A stretch of 29,837 bases of DNA from Candidatus Omnitrophota bacterium (GTDB taxonomy: Bacteria > Omnitrophota > Gorgyraeia > Velamenicoccales > Velamenicoccaceae): the NCBI GenBank assembly GCA_028717105.1, contig JAQUOM010000005.1:1-29837 (forward strand). The letters are read 5' to 3'. The notes below the pieces were generated by a model that was given only the letters and a program-made list of their open reading frames with translations, was not told the origin of the DNA and did not search any database. Within the stretch, counting starts at the first letter, position 1, and each line of letters starts with the position of its first letter. Shown here piece after piece: positions 21,005 to 27,768 of this stretch. The position numbers and the translations under genes were made by a program.

Positions 21005-21101
21005 GGGCGCCGCGGAATTTTGTGTTCCAGGCGGGGCACGTTTTGGCCGGCGGCGGGAGGGTTCTGTTGCCGGACCCGGCTTCCGCCCCGCTGAGTTTTT
21101 A

Positions 21102-21130
21102 ATTATAATCGCGCCTCATCGACATTGCAA
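21102..21130 (-). promoter_or_regulatory. dnaA promoter
   Basis: TTGCAA (21125-21130) and TATAAT (21102-21107) on the minus strand are separated by exactly 17 bases. The predicted start near 21095 gives a leader of about 175 bases that includes the DnaA boxes. Confidence 0.6.
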
Positions 21131-21248
21131 GAGAATATTTCTTGCGGTGTTTTTTCGCAAATAAAATCTTCTGCGTGCGCGGGTTACGTCTCTGCTGGAA
21201 TATGCGCGTTTAAAATCGCCGCCATACCCGACGGGGGTTGAAAAAATC

Positions 21249-21276
21249 TTGACTTCGGTTTTGTGTGTGTTATAAT
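21249..21276 (+). promoter_or_regulatory. rpmH promoter
   Basis: TTGACT (21249-21254), a 16-base spacer and TATAAT (21271-21276). The expected start at about 21283 lies only a few bases from the rpmH ATG at 21286, implying an almost leaderless transcript. Confidence 0.65.
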
Positions 21277-21285
21277 TGCCGAACT

Positions 21286-21423
21286 ATGAAATATCATTTA
21301 AAGACACCAACCAAGATCGTCGGAAAACGCAAGCACGGATTTCGTCGTCGGATGAAGACCCAAAAAGGCAGGCTGGTCTTAAAAGCCCGGCGGCAAAAGG
21401 GCAGACACAAGCTGACCGTTTAA
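21286..21423 (+). CDS. rpmH: 50S ribosomal protein L34
   Basis: A 45-aa basic protein with the L34 hallmarks: K-R-K-H-G-F-R-R-R-M-K-T, then G-R-L-V-L-K-A-R-R-Q-K-G-R-H-K-L-T-V at the C-terminus. The start M-K-Y-H-L-K-T-P-T replaces the common M-K-R-T-x-Q-P-S. It binds 23S rRNA in the large subunit. No Shine-Dalgarno is present: the bases before the ATG are part of the promoter and start region, so translation is probably from a leaderless mRNA. It stands divergent from dnaA across oriC and is 3 bases upstream of yidD. The usual rnpA gene after rpmH is missing. The length and motif are diagnostic despite the small size. Confidence 0.95.
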   Translation: MKYHLKTPTKIVGKRKHGFRRRMKTQKGRLVLKARRQKGRHKLTV

Positions 21424-21426
21424 ACT

Positions 21427-21636
21427 ATGGCACGCGTCCTTGTGGCCCTCGTGAAATGGTATCAACGCGTCTGTTCGCCTTTTGTTCCGCATTGTTGCCG
21501 CTTTGCACCTTCCTGCTCCCATTATTTTTTAGAGGCCCTGCAGAAGCATGGGTTTTTTCGCGGGGTTGGCATGGGGCTTTGGCGGCTAATGCGATGCCAT
21601 CCTCTTTCACCCGGCGGGTATGACCCCGTTAATTAA
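21427..21636 (+). CDS. yidD: Membrane protein insertion efficiency factor YidD
   Basis: A 69-aa YidD/DUF37 protein with the family core Y-Q-R, a Cys cluster (C-C-R-F-x-P-S-C-S-H-Y), a G-x-x-x-G-x-x-x-x-x-x-R-L-x-R-C-H-P segment and an ending G-G-Y-D-P-V. The protein is thought to aid YidC-dependent membrane insertion from the cytoplasmic side, and here yidC follows within 7 bases. Its own start is only 3 bases after the rpmH stop, where most bacteria have rnpA between the two. The amphipathic N-terminal helix (A-R-V-L-V-A-L-V-K-W-Y) is intact. Translational coupling to rpmH is likely, as no strong ribosome site is visible. Confidence 0.93.
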   Translation: MARVLVALVKWYQRVCSPFVPHCCRFAPSCSHYFLEALQKHGFFRGVGMGLWRLMRCHPLSPGGYDPVN

Positions 21637-21642
21637 CTGACC

Positions 21643-23199
21643 ATGGAAAAACGATTTTTCTTAGCTTTGGCTCTTTCCTTTTTGGTGCTGATGGCTTATT
21701 CTGCCCTCATGCCAAAGTCAAAAACTATTGCAATTAAAGAAGATATAGTAAATTTAACTTCGCCTTCCCCCTTAAGGGCGCAAGAGCCCAAAAAAGAGGC
21801 GGTCAAGGAACAGGCGCTTCAAATATTTGATAAATCTCTGGATGACAAAGATTTATATAAATTTGAAAACGGCGATCTTGTCTTCTTTTTTTCCAGGCGC
21901 GGCGGATATATCAAATCTGTGTTTGACAAAACTCTTGAGGTTGATCTGGATTTAGTCAATATTGGCCTTGTTCCAGAGTGGTCCACATACGATTTTTCTC
22001 TCAATGTACTCCCGAAAGGCGCTGAATTTATATACAGGACCGCCGAGGGCATGCAGATCAAGAAAAGTTATAGGATCAAGGATGACGAAACGATGGATTT
22101 GGCCATCGCTATAAGTGATGCATCTTCTTTAAAATCAACTAATTACACAATTATTGTTGGCGGTATCGCGGCATCGAAACAGTTGGATCAGATGAGCCGC
22201 AGGTATTTTGAGGGTTGTTATCAGATAAGGAACATCGTTTCGCGAAAACCTGTCTACGGGTTAAAGGCGTCTATCGATTTGAGCGGCAAGATTGATTGGG
22301 CGGGATTAAGAGATAAATATTTTTGCGTTGTATTTTCTCCACAATTTATTGTAAATAAAGGAGTTATATCATCTCAAGATAACAATTCTTATACGATACT
22401 CACTATTGACAATACCGAAGCGCCGGAGGGTTCTTCTGTTGAGAATTTGTTCAAAGTCTATGTGGGGCTTCAAGATGAGAAAAAACTGGTTGCGGTTGGC
22501 AACAGTGCTGAACGCGTCGTAAATTTCGGCTTTTTTGACATGATTGCCAAGGCCATTCTTTTCTTGCTCACACTCATCCACAGAGTTATCCACAACTGGG
22601 GCTGGTCGATTATCATAGTGACGACAGTCATCTATTTTGTGCTCTTCCCCCTTTCTTATAAAAGCATGGCATCCATGAAAAGGATGCAGGCTCTCCAGCC
22701 GAAGATTGAAGAACTGAAGCTGAAATTCAAAGACAATCCGCAAAAGATGCAGATGGCCACGATGGAATTGTATAAAGCGGAAAAGATCAATCCGCTCGGC
22801 GGATGCCTGCCCATGCTGCTGCAGATCCCGGTTTTTTTCTCCTTGTATCAGCTTTTAATGAGATTTCCTAATTTAAGAGGTGCCGAGTTTTTTTGGATCA
22901 AGGACCTGTCTTCCCCGGACAGACTGATTGTTTTACAAAAACCCTTGCCGATCATCGGAAACGAGATCAACATCCTGCCGCTGTTGATGGCCGGTGTTAT
23001 GTATTTCCAGCAGAAAGTCTCTATGACCTCAAAAACGGCAACAGGGGCCATGGCTGATCAGCAGAAGATGATGGCGATCATGATGCCAGTGCTTTTCGGC
23101 TTCCTTTTCTACAAAATGCCTTCCGGTCTTGTTCTATACTGGCTGGTTAACAGCCTCCTCATGCTTGTATTCCAATGGAAAATATCACAAACGAAATAG
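21643..23199 (+). CDS. yidC: Membrane protein insertase YidC
   Basis: A 518-aa insertase of the Gram-negative type: an N-terminal membrane segment (5-23), a large periplasmic beta-domain (about 50-290) and the C-terminal insertase core (about 300-515) with H-N-W-G-W-S-I-I, F-P-L-S-Y-K-S-M-A-S-M-K-R-M-Q, the N-P-L-G-G-C-L-P-M-L-L-Q-I-P motif and a final amphipathic end. The periplasmic domain argues for a didermal cell envelope. The basic start M-E-K-R-F-F is typical. Its final codons overlap the next gene by 25 bases, indicating tight coupling. Within the H-R-V-I-H-N stretch two DnaA-box-like sequences (22575-22594) occur. It is more AT-rich than most of the window. Confidence 0.96.
   Translation: MEKRFFLALALSFLVLMAYSALMPKSKTIAIKEDIVNLTSPSPLRAQEPKKEAVKEQALQIFDKSLDDKDLYKFENGDLVFFFSRRGGYIKSVFDKTLEVDLDLVNIGLVPEWSTYDFSLNVLPKGAEFIYRTAEGMQIKKSYRIKDDETMDLAIAISDASSLKSTNYTIIVGGIAASKQLDQMSRRYFEGCYQIRNIVSRKPVYGLKASIDLSGKIDWAGLRDKYFCVVFSPQFIVNKGVISSQDNNSYTILTIDNTEAPEGSSVENLFKVYVGLQDEKKLVAVGNSAERVVNFGFFDMIAKAILFLLTLIHRVIHNWGWSIIIVTTVIYFVLFPLSYKSMASMKRMQALQPKIEELKLKFKDNPQKMQMATMELYKAEKINPLGGCLPMLLQIPVFFSLYQLLMRFPNLRGAEFFWIKDLSSPDRLIVLQKPLPIIGNEINILPLLMAGVMYFQQKVSMTSKTATGAMADQQKMMAIMMPVLFGFLFYKMPSGLVLYWLVNSLLMLVFQWKISQTK
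22575..22594 (+). other. DnaA-box-like pair inside yidC
   Basis: TCATCCACA (22575-22583) and TTATCCACA (22586-22594, consensus) lie 11 bases apart in the same orientation within codons for the H-R-V-I-H-N part of YidC. They could titrate DnaA near the origin, or may only reflect coding of the conserved I-H-N-W-G motif. Confidence 0.35.
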
Positions 23200-23384
23200 A
23201 AGTCGAGGGCCGGACAGTCGAAGAGGCTGTCAAGAAAGCCGTCAGCATCCTGAAGGTTCCCAGAAAGAACCTGAAAATCAAGGTTGTTGCTGAGGAACAA
23301 AAAGGGCTTTTTGGTATGGGCGGGGCTAAGCCTGCCAAGATCCTCGCAGGCGTAGCCACGAAGAGCAGTAAGAAAAAAGCTTGA
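23175..23384 (+). CDS. Stand-alone Jag_N-domain protein (truncated KhpB/Jag)
   Basis: A 69-aa protein matching only the N-terminal domain of Jag/KhpB: E-V-E-G-R-T-V-E-E-A-V-K-K-A-V, L-K-V-P-R-K-N-L-K-I-K-V-V-A-E-E-Q-K-G-L-F-G-M-G-G-A-K-P-A. The KH and R3H RNA-binding domains that normally follow (total 200 aa or more) are missing; the frame stops at 23382 after a Lys/Ser-rich tail, and the next 20 bases lead into parS. The start ATG lies 25 bases inside yidC, so expression should be coupled to it. The operon position yidC-jag is conserved, which supports homology. Without the RNA-binding parts its function is unclear. Confidence 0.82.
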   Translation: MENITNEIEVEGRTVEEAVKKAVSILKVPRKNLKIKVVAEEQKGLFGMGGAKPAKILAGVATKSSKKKA

Positions 23385-23408
23385 TGTCTTAGGTGGTTTG
23401 TGTTAAAT

Positions 23409-23425
23409 TGTTCTACGTGGAAACA
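23409..23425. promoter_or_regulatory. parS site 1 (ParB binding)
   Basis: TGTTCTACGTGGAAACA is close to the bacterial parS TGTTTCACGTGAAACA around the ACGT centre. It lies 35 bases before parS 2 and shortly downstream of the jag-like gene. ParB encoded at 24909-25805 would load here and spread. Confidence 0.65.
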
Positions 23426-23443
23426 TTGTGCAGATTACAACAA

Positions 23444-23460
23444 TGTTCCACGTGGAAACA
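23444..23460. promoter_or_regulatory. parS site 2 (ParB binding)
   Basis: TGTTCCACGTGGAAACA has a perfectly palindromic TTCCACGTGGAA core. Together with site 1 it forms a larger inverted repeat (ACATTGT at 23423-23429 and ACAATGT at 23440-23446), which places both sites on an extended dyad. The ATG of the homing endonuclease overlaps its last base. Confidence 0.72.
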
Positions 23461-23957
23461 TGGGAACAGAGAATTTAACAAATAATTCATCAGTAAAGGG
23501 CTTCCAGACGCTTGACCCCTGGTTCGTTACCGGGTTTTGTGATGGCGAGGCTGCGTTTACCTTCAGCCGTTCAGGCGATAATGTCTTTGCTCTGTATTTT
23601 TCTGTTTGCCAGCGGGAAGACAACAGAGAGATCATTGAGAAAATGAAAGCATTTTTTGGAGGCATCGGGAAAATTTATATCAGAAAAGAACAATTGTCGA
23701 CGGAGAAGAGTGGCCGATCAAAACCAAACGCCTATTTCAGGGTTTGCAAGCAAAACGAGCTGTTGAGGGTCATTGAGCACTTTGATAAATTTCCCTTGCA
23801 AAGCAAAAAACAAGAGGTTTATACTATTTGGCGGGACATGGCCATTGAAAAAACAAAAAGATTTCTAAATTGCAGAAGTGACGAGTTCAAAATATTTTCT
23901 GCAAAACTTGCGACCATGAACCAAAAGAGCAGAGCCCTTAAAAAGCATTCCACGTAA
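23460..23957 (+). CDS. LAGLIDADG homing endonuclease, free-standing, between parS and parA
   Basis: A 165-aa protein (or 185 aa if GTG 23400 is used, which would run across both parS sites). Near residue 18 it carries L-D-P-W-F-V-T-G-F-C-D-G-E-A-A-F-T-F, the LAGLIDADG helix signature with the metal-binding acidic residue. It is followed by the family pattern F-x-V-C-Q-R-E-D-N-R-E-I-I-E-K-M-K-A-F-F-G-G, then Y-F-R-V-C-K-Q-N-E-L-L-R-V-I-E-H-F-D-K-F-P-L and K-K-Q-E-V-Y-T-I-W. One motif means it would act as a homodimer. Such enzymes cut a long DNA site and spread by repair. The ATG overlaps parS 2, whose GTGGAAAC may serve as a ribosome site; the TAA overlaps the parA ATG (TAATG). AT content is higher than in parA or parB. 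No intron or intein partner is visible. Confidence 0.8.
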   Translation: MGTENLTNNSSVKGFQTLDPWFVTGFCDGEAAFTFSRSGDNVFALYFSVCQREDNREIIEKMKAFFGGIGKIYIRKEQLSTEKSGRSKPNAYFRVCKQNELLRVIEHFDKFPLQSKKQEVYTIWRDMAIEKTKRFLNCRSDEFKIFSAKLATMNQKSRALKKHST

Positions 23958-24841
23958 TGCCAAAGATTATCGCCGTTTGTAATCAAAAAGGGGGGACGGG
24001 CAAGACAACAACGTCCATTAATTTGGCTGTTTATCTTGCCGTCGAGGGTTACCGGGTACTTTTGATAGACTCTGATCCCCAGGGAAACTCGACGAGCGGG
24101 TTAGGGGTCGACAAGAACTCCATTGAAAAATCCCTTTACCACGTTCTCATCAATCACGAAGAGATCAAGGGGGTCATTCTCGAGACAAAGATCGGAAACC
24201 TTTCTCTTGTTCCGTCGAACATTGATCTTATTGGAGCTGAGGTAGAACTTGTTGAGGAACAAGAGAGGGAGGTTCGGCTAAAGCAAGCCCTCCAAAAGAT
24301 ACTAGGCGATTTTGATCACATCATCATTGACTGCCCTCCATCCCTCGGTTTACTTACCCTAAACTCTTTAGTTGCAGCAACTTCCGTAATTATTCCTGTC
24401 CAGTGCGAGTACTACGCTCTTGAGGGATTGGGGCAGTTGACTAAGACCATCAACCTGATCAAAGAGAATTTGAATCCCGTTCTTGAGATTGAGGGTGTGC
24501 TTTTGACGATGGCTGATTTCAGGACGAACCTTACCACGGAAGTGATCAACGAGACGAGGAATTTTTTCGGTGACCGTGTCTTTGAGACGATCGTCCCACG
24601 CAGTATTCGCCTTTCGGAGGCGCCGGGATTCGGCAAGTCCATTTATGAATATGACAAAAATTCCATCGGGGCCCAGAAGTATGGCGCTTTGGCGAAGGAA
24701 GTTTTAGGCACAAAAGATCAGGGGATAGCGGAACCGGTGGACCGGGATGTGCCCCGAACCACAACATCTTTAAAGCAGGGCCCTGTTGAAGCGGAAGGGA
24801 TCATGGAACCGGGAGATCCGGCGAGCCCTGTTTCCCAGTAA
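23957..24841 (+). CDS. parA: Chromosome partitioning ATPase ParA/Soj
   Basis: A 294-aa ParA ATPase: deviant Walker A K-G-G-T-G-K-T-T (11-18), A' motif V-L-L-I-D-S-D-P-Q-G-N (34-44) and Walker B H-I-I-I-D-C-P-P-S-L-G (117-127). These proteins bind DNA non-specifically as dimers and move ParB-parS complexes. The short N-terminus lacks a regulatory helix-turn-helix, as expected of chromosomal Soj-type proteins. The last 35 residues (after K-E-V-L-G) are a Pro/Asp/Gly-rich tail not found in most family members. The ATG overlaps the stop of the homing endonuclease gene (TAATG), so its translation now depends on that gene or on coupling. Confidence 0.95.
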   Translation: MPKIIAVCNQKGGTGKTTTSINLAVYLAVEGYRVLLIDSDPQGNSTSGLGVDKNSIEKSLYHVLINHEEIKGVILETKIGNLSLVPSNIDLIGAEVELVEEQEREVRLKQALQKILGDFDHIIIDCPPSLGLLTLNSLVAATSVIIPVQCEYYALEGLGQLTKTINLIKENLNPVLEIEGVLLTMADFRTNLTTEVINETRNFFGDRVFETIVPRSIRLSEAPGFGKSIYEYDKNSIGAQKYGALAKEVLGTKDQGIAEPVDRDVPRTTTSLKQGPVEAEGIMEPGDPASPVSQ

Positions 24842-24908
24842 CCGAATATCCTGATGATCTGATTTTGAGGCGTCCCGGCTTTTAAGACAGTCCAAAATGG
24901 AGAGAGCT

Positions 24909-25805
24909 ATGGAAAAGAAAGCATTAGGCAGAGGATTGTCAGCCCTGATCTCTTCCGGGCGTTCCGTCGAGGATGTCCTGAAAAAAGAGATTCCACTCGA
25001 GCCGAAGACGGCCGCCAGAGACGAGAAAGGCGTGATCTTCGTCGAGACAAAGAAGTTGATACCGAATAGGTTTCAGCCGCGGGTTCAATTCGACGAGGAA
25101 CAGCTTCGGGAGCTCGTGGCGTCGATCAAGGAAAAGGGCGTCTTGGCGCCGATCCTGGCGCGCCGGCACGGCGAGGGGTATGAGATCATCGCCGGCGAGC
25201 GCAGGTTCCGGGCTGCGGTCGAGTTGAAGCTGTCGCATGTCCCCGTCGTGATCCGCGACGCAAGCGACGAAGAGGCCCTGGTCCTTTCCATCGTTGAGAA
25301 TATTCAGCGCGAAGAACTCAACCCCATGGAGGAGGCACACGCTTTCGACAGGCTCTCCAAAGAATTTTCCTTTACGCAGGAAAACATCGCCAAGGCCGTG
25401 AGCAAAGACCGTTCGACCGTTGCCAATATCCTGCGGCTGTTGAATTTGCCGCCGGAGGTTCAAAAAGCCATTTCCAGCGGAAAGCTTTCTTTCGGCCACG
25501 GCAAGGCCCTTTTAGGATTGGAGAACGTGGCCCAGCAGATCCGCCTGACCCAGCTTGTTTTATCTAACTCATTATCTGTCAGGGAGTTAGAGAATCATAT
25601 CACAGCGATCAAGCCCGCATCCTCAAAGAAAAAGAAGGGGGCAAAGGAGAAAGATCCTTATATCGTTGACCTGGAGGGCCAGCTCCAGCGCATCCTGGGC
25701 ACGAAGGTGAGGATATTTGCTTTCAAGAAACGCGGGCGCATCCAGATCGAATATTATTCCCAGGATGACCGGGAGAGGATATTAAAATTATTGAAAGGGA
25801 AATAG
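24909..25805 (+). CDS. parB: Chromosome partitioning protein ParB/Spo0J
   Basis: A 298-aa ParB from the ATG at 24909, which follows GGAGAGAGCT. The ATG at 24897 would add four residues but lacks a ribosome site. The protein starts with the G-R-G-L-S-A-L-I box. It carries the CTP-binding motif G-E-R-R-F-R-A-A and E-N-I-Q-R-E-E-L-N-P-M-E-E-A, then a helix-turn-helix (F-T-Q-E-N-I-A-K-A-V-S-K-D-R-S-T-V-A-N-I-L-R-L-L) for parS binding, and a C-terminal dimerisation domain. It loads at the parS pair about 1.5 kb upstream and slides as a CTP-dependent clamp. It is separated from parA by 67 bases and followed by ndk after 37 bases. Confidence 0.95.
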   Translation: MEKKALGRGLSALISSGRSVEDVLKKEIPLEPKTAARDEKGVIFVETKKLIPNRFQPRVQFDEEQLRELVASIKEKGVLAPILARRHGEGYEIIAGERRFRAAVELKLSHVPVVIRDASDEEALVLSIVENIQREELNPMEEAHAFDRLSKEFSFTQENIAKAVSKDRSTVANILRLLNLPPEVQKAISSGKLSFGHGKALLGLENVAQQIRLTQLVLSNSLSVRELENHITAIKPASSKKKKGAKEKDPYIVDLEGQLQRILGTKVRIFAFKKRGRIQIEYYSQDDRERILKLLKGK

Positions 25806-25842
25806 CAAGCAACCTGTTGTTGGAATCAATCAAGGAGACCAG

Positions 25843-26346
25843 ATGGAGAGTCAGGCAACGCTGATTTTGATCAAGCCCGACGGGCTGAAGAAATCCCTAA
25901 CGGGGAATATTCTCACGCGTCTCTCGGAGACAAAGCTTGAGATCGTGGCCGCCAAGATGGTGCGCGTCTCGCGCGAATTGGCCGCCGAGCACTACCAGCA
26001 CCTGAAGGACAAACCTTTTTTCGAGGATGTCCTGCGTTATCTGATGGGAGAATTTCATGACCGCAGGAAGGTGATGGCGCTGGTCTATTGGGGGCCGGGA
26101 GCATGCGCCAAGTGCCGCGCGCTCGCCGGAGCGACCAACCCCGAAGAGGCCGATTCCGTTTCTATCCGGGGTTCTTACGGGAGGATCACGACCCGCGGCG
26201 TCTATGAAAATGTCATCCACGTGTCGGCGCATGCCGAGGACGCTGAACGGGAGATCAAGCTGTGGTTTGAGCCCGACGAGGTCATCGTCGATCTTTATCC
26301 GACGAAGAACGTCGTCGAGTCAAGAGAAAAGAGGGCGTGGCTATGA
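25843..26346 (+). CDS. ndk: Nucleoside diphosphate kinase
   Basis: A 167-aa NDK that moves the gamma-phosphate from NTPs to NDPs, balancing nucleotide pools. The start L-I-L-I-K-P-D-G-L (7-15), I-R-G-S-Y-G-R (108-114) and the active-site histidine in N-V-I-H-V-S (His126) are present. Most bacterial NDKs have about 140 residues. The extra length here comes from a longer segment around residues 66-90 and a C-terminal tail after E-V-I-V-D-L-Y. GGAGACCAG precedes the ATG. The stop overlaps the start of the next gene (ATGA), so the two are translationally coupled. Its place next to gmk suggests a small nucleotide-related operon. Confidence 0.93.
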   Translation: MESQATLILIKPDGLKKSLTGNILTRLSETKLEIVAAKMVRVSRELAAEHYQHLKDKPFFEDVLRYLMGEFHDRRKVMALVYWGPGACAKCRALAGATNPEEADSVSIRGSYGRITTRGVYENVIHVSAHAEDAEREIKLWFEPDEVIVDLYPTKNVVESREKRAWL

Positions 26347-27164
26347 TTGTCAGCATGACCGGATTCGGGCAGGCCCAGGCGGAAAGGAAGGGAGAGCGGT
26401 TTATCGTCACGATCAAGTCCCTGAACCATCGGTATTGCGAAACGCAGTTTCATCTCCCCGCCGCGCTGGAACACCTGGAAGGAGATTTCCGCACGCGCAT
26501 CTTGAAGACCGTTAAGCGCGGGCGGTTGACGGTGTCGGTGACGCACATTAACGAAGCGGCCGAAGATATCGTGTTGAACGAAAAATTGATCGATAAGTAT
26601 TACAAGGTTCTTGAAGCGTTGCGGCGCAGGCTCAAGCTCGTCGAGAATGTCAGCGTTTCGTCGCTGGTTTCTTTGCCCGGGGTCTTGAGCTACCGCAAAG
26701 AAGAGCTGCGTTTTCGGGACAAAGAGTTGTTGTTGAGAAAGGCGCTCCGCGAGGCGTTGGGACGTTTGGTGGAGATGAAGCGCCGCGAAGGCGCGGCCCT
26801 GCAGAAGGACCTGGAGCGGTGCGTCGCGACGATTGCGGGCAAGATGGCCCTCGTCAAGAAACGCGTGCGTGATGTGATCGAGGCCAATCGCAAGGTCATG
26901 GCGCCCGATGCCCTGGAGAGTTTCTTGAGGAGTACGGATGTCGGCGAGGAGATCACGCGCATAGATTTTCATGTAAACAGTTTTCACAAGCACGTCCGGA
27001 TGGCGGGGCCCAAGGGTAAGATCCTGGATTTTATCGCCCAGGAACTTCAACGCGAGATCAACACGCTCGGCGCCAAGGTCCAGGAGAAACACATCGCCTA
27101 CCAGGTCGTGATGATCAAGGACCAGATTGAAAAGATCCGCGAACAGGTTCAAAATGTCGAGTAG
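26343..27164 (+). CDS. yicC: YicC-family protein (putative endoribonuclease)
   Basis: A YicC/UPF0701 protein of 273 aa from the ATG at 26343, which overlaps the ndk stop (ATGA); a GTG at 26337 would add two residues. Family signatures are M-T-G-F-G-Q-A, I-K-S-L-N-H-R-Y-C-E, a long helical middle (about 95-215) and a DUF1732-type C-terminus with D-V-G-E-E-I-T-R-I-D-F-H-V and K-G-K-I-L-D-F-I-A-Q-E-L-Q-R-E-I-N-T-L-G-A-K. Members are reported as RNases. The order yicC-gmk-rpoZ-coaBC is widespread and kept here. The coding end overlaps the gmk start by 11 bases. Confidence 0.92.
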   Translation: MIVSMTGFGQAQAERKGERFIVTIKSLNHRYCETQFHLPAALEHLEGDFRTRILKTVKRGRLTVSVTHINEAAEDIVLNEKLIDKYYKVLEALRRRLKLVENVSVSSLVSLPGVLSYRKEELRFRDKELLLRKALREALGRLVEMKRREGAALQKDLERCVATIAGKMALVKKRVRDVIEANRKVMAPDALESFLRSTDVGEEITRIDFHVNSFHKHVRMAGPKGKILDFIAQELQREINTLGAKVQEKHIAYQVVMIKDQIEKIREQVQNVE

Positions 27165-27747
27165 GACGGCACCGCGCGTCTGGATCGTCTCCGGTCCGTC
27201 GGGATCTGGCAAGACGACGTTGTGCGAGGCCTTGCTGCGGGACCCTTTTTGGGAAAAAAGGCTTTTGCGCTCTGTCTCCGTGACAACCAGGCCTCTGCGG
27301 CCCCGGGAAAAGCAGGGCAGGGATTATACCAGGATCCCGGAGGCGGCGTTCCTGGAGCTGCTCAAAAAAAAGGCCTTCCTGGAGCACGAAAAGATATTCG
27401 GCGCTTTTTATGCCACCCCGCGGTCGATCCTGGAGAAGGCGGGCCGTCAAAAAAAGGACGTTCTCCTCTGCATTGATGTGAAGGGGGCAGCGACCGTGCG
27501 TCGCGTCCTGGGGCGTTCGCGCGTAACCTCGATTTTTGTCGTCACTCCGGGGGCCCGCGCCCTGGTCCGGCGCCTGCGCCAGCGGTCCACAGAGAGCAAA
27601 AAAGACATAGAAAAACGCCTGCGCCGTGTTAAAATAGAGCTTTGTCATATGAAGAGATACGACTATATTGTTATCAATGATGTCTTTGATGAAGCCCTGG
27701 GGAAGATCAAGGCCATTTTAACGGCCAAATCGTGCGAGAGCCATTGA
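27154..27747 (+). CDS. gmk: Guanylate kinase
   Basis: Guanylate kinase, GMP + ATP to GDP + ADP. From ATG 27154 it has 197 aa, the usual length; an upstream TTG at 27127 would add nine residues without support. The P-loop is S-G-P-S-G-S-G-K-T-T near the start, followed by S-V-T-T-R-P-L-R-P-R-E (GMP binding), Y-A-T-P-R and I-D-V-K-G-A-A-T-V-R-R. The lid region R-L-R-Q-R-S-T-E-S and a C-terminal Y-D-Y-I-V-I-N-D are all recognisable. The start lies 11 bases inside yicC, so translation is coupled. rpoZ follows after 21 bases, as in many genomes. Confidence 0.96.
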   Translation: MSSRTAPRVWIVSGPSGSGKTTLCEALLRDPFWEKRLLRSVSVTTRPLRPREKQGRDYTRIPEAAFLELLKKKAFLEHEKIFGAFYATPRSILEKAGRQKKDVLLCIDVKGAATVRRVLGRSRVTSIFVVTPGARALVRRLRQRSTESKKDIEKRLRRVKIELCHMKRYDYIVINDVFDEALGKIKAILTAKSCESH

Positions 27748-27768
27748 GGTCCCACCGCAAGGAGGAAT

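Larger units (their letters stand above)
20920..21285. other. Replication origin region (oriC) between dnaA and rpmH
   Basis: This 366-base gap separates divergent dnaA and rpmH, the classical bacterial origin position, and gene orientation switches here for the whole window. It holds two DnaA boxes, an AT-rich stretch with TTTTTAATTATAAT (21096-21109), the dnaA promoter (21102-21130) and the rpmH promoter (21249-21276). A DNA-unwinding element is not sharply defined; the stretch 21131-21175 is the best candidate. No gene is present. Confidence 0.7.

Noticed and set aside
26295..27212. 305-codon minus-strand frame opposite yicC
   Set aside because: A shadow of yicC and gmk, which are clearly coding on the plus strand.
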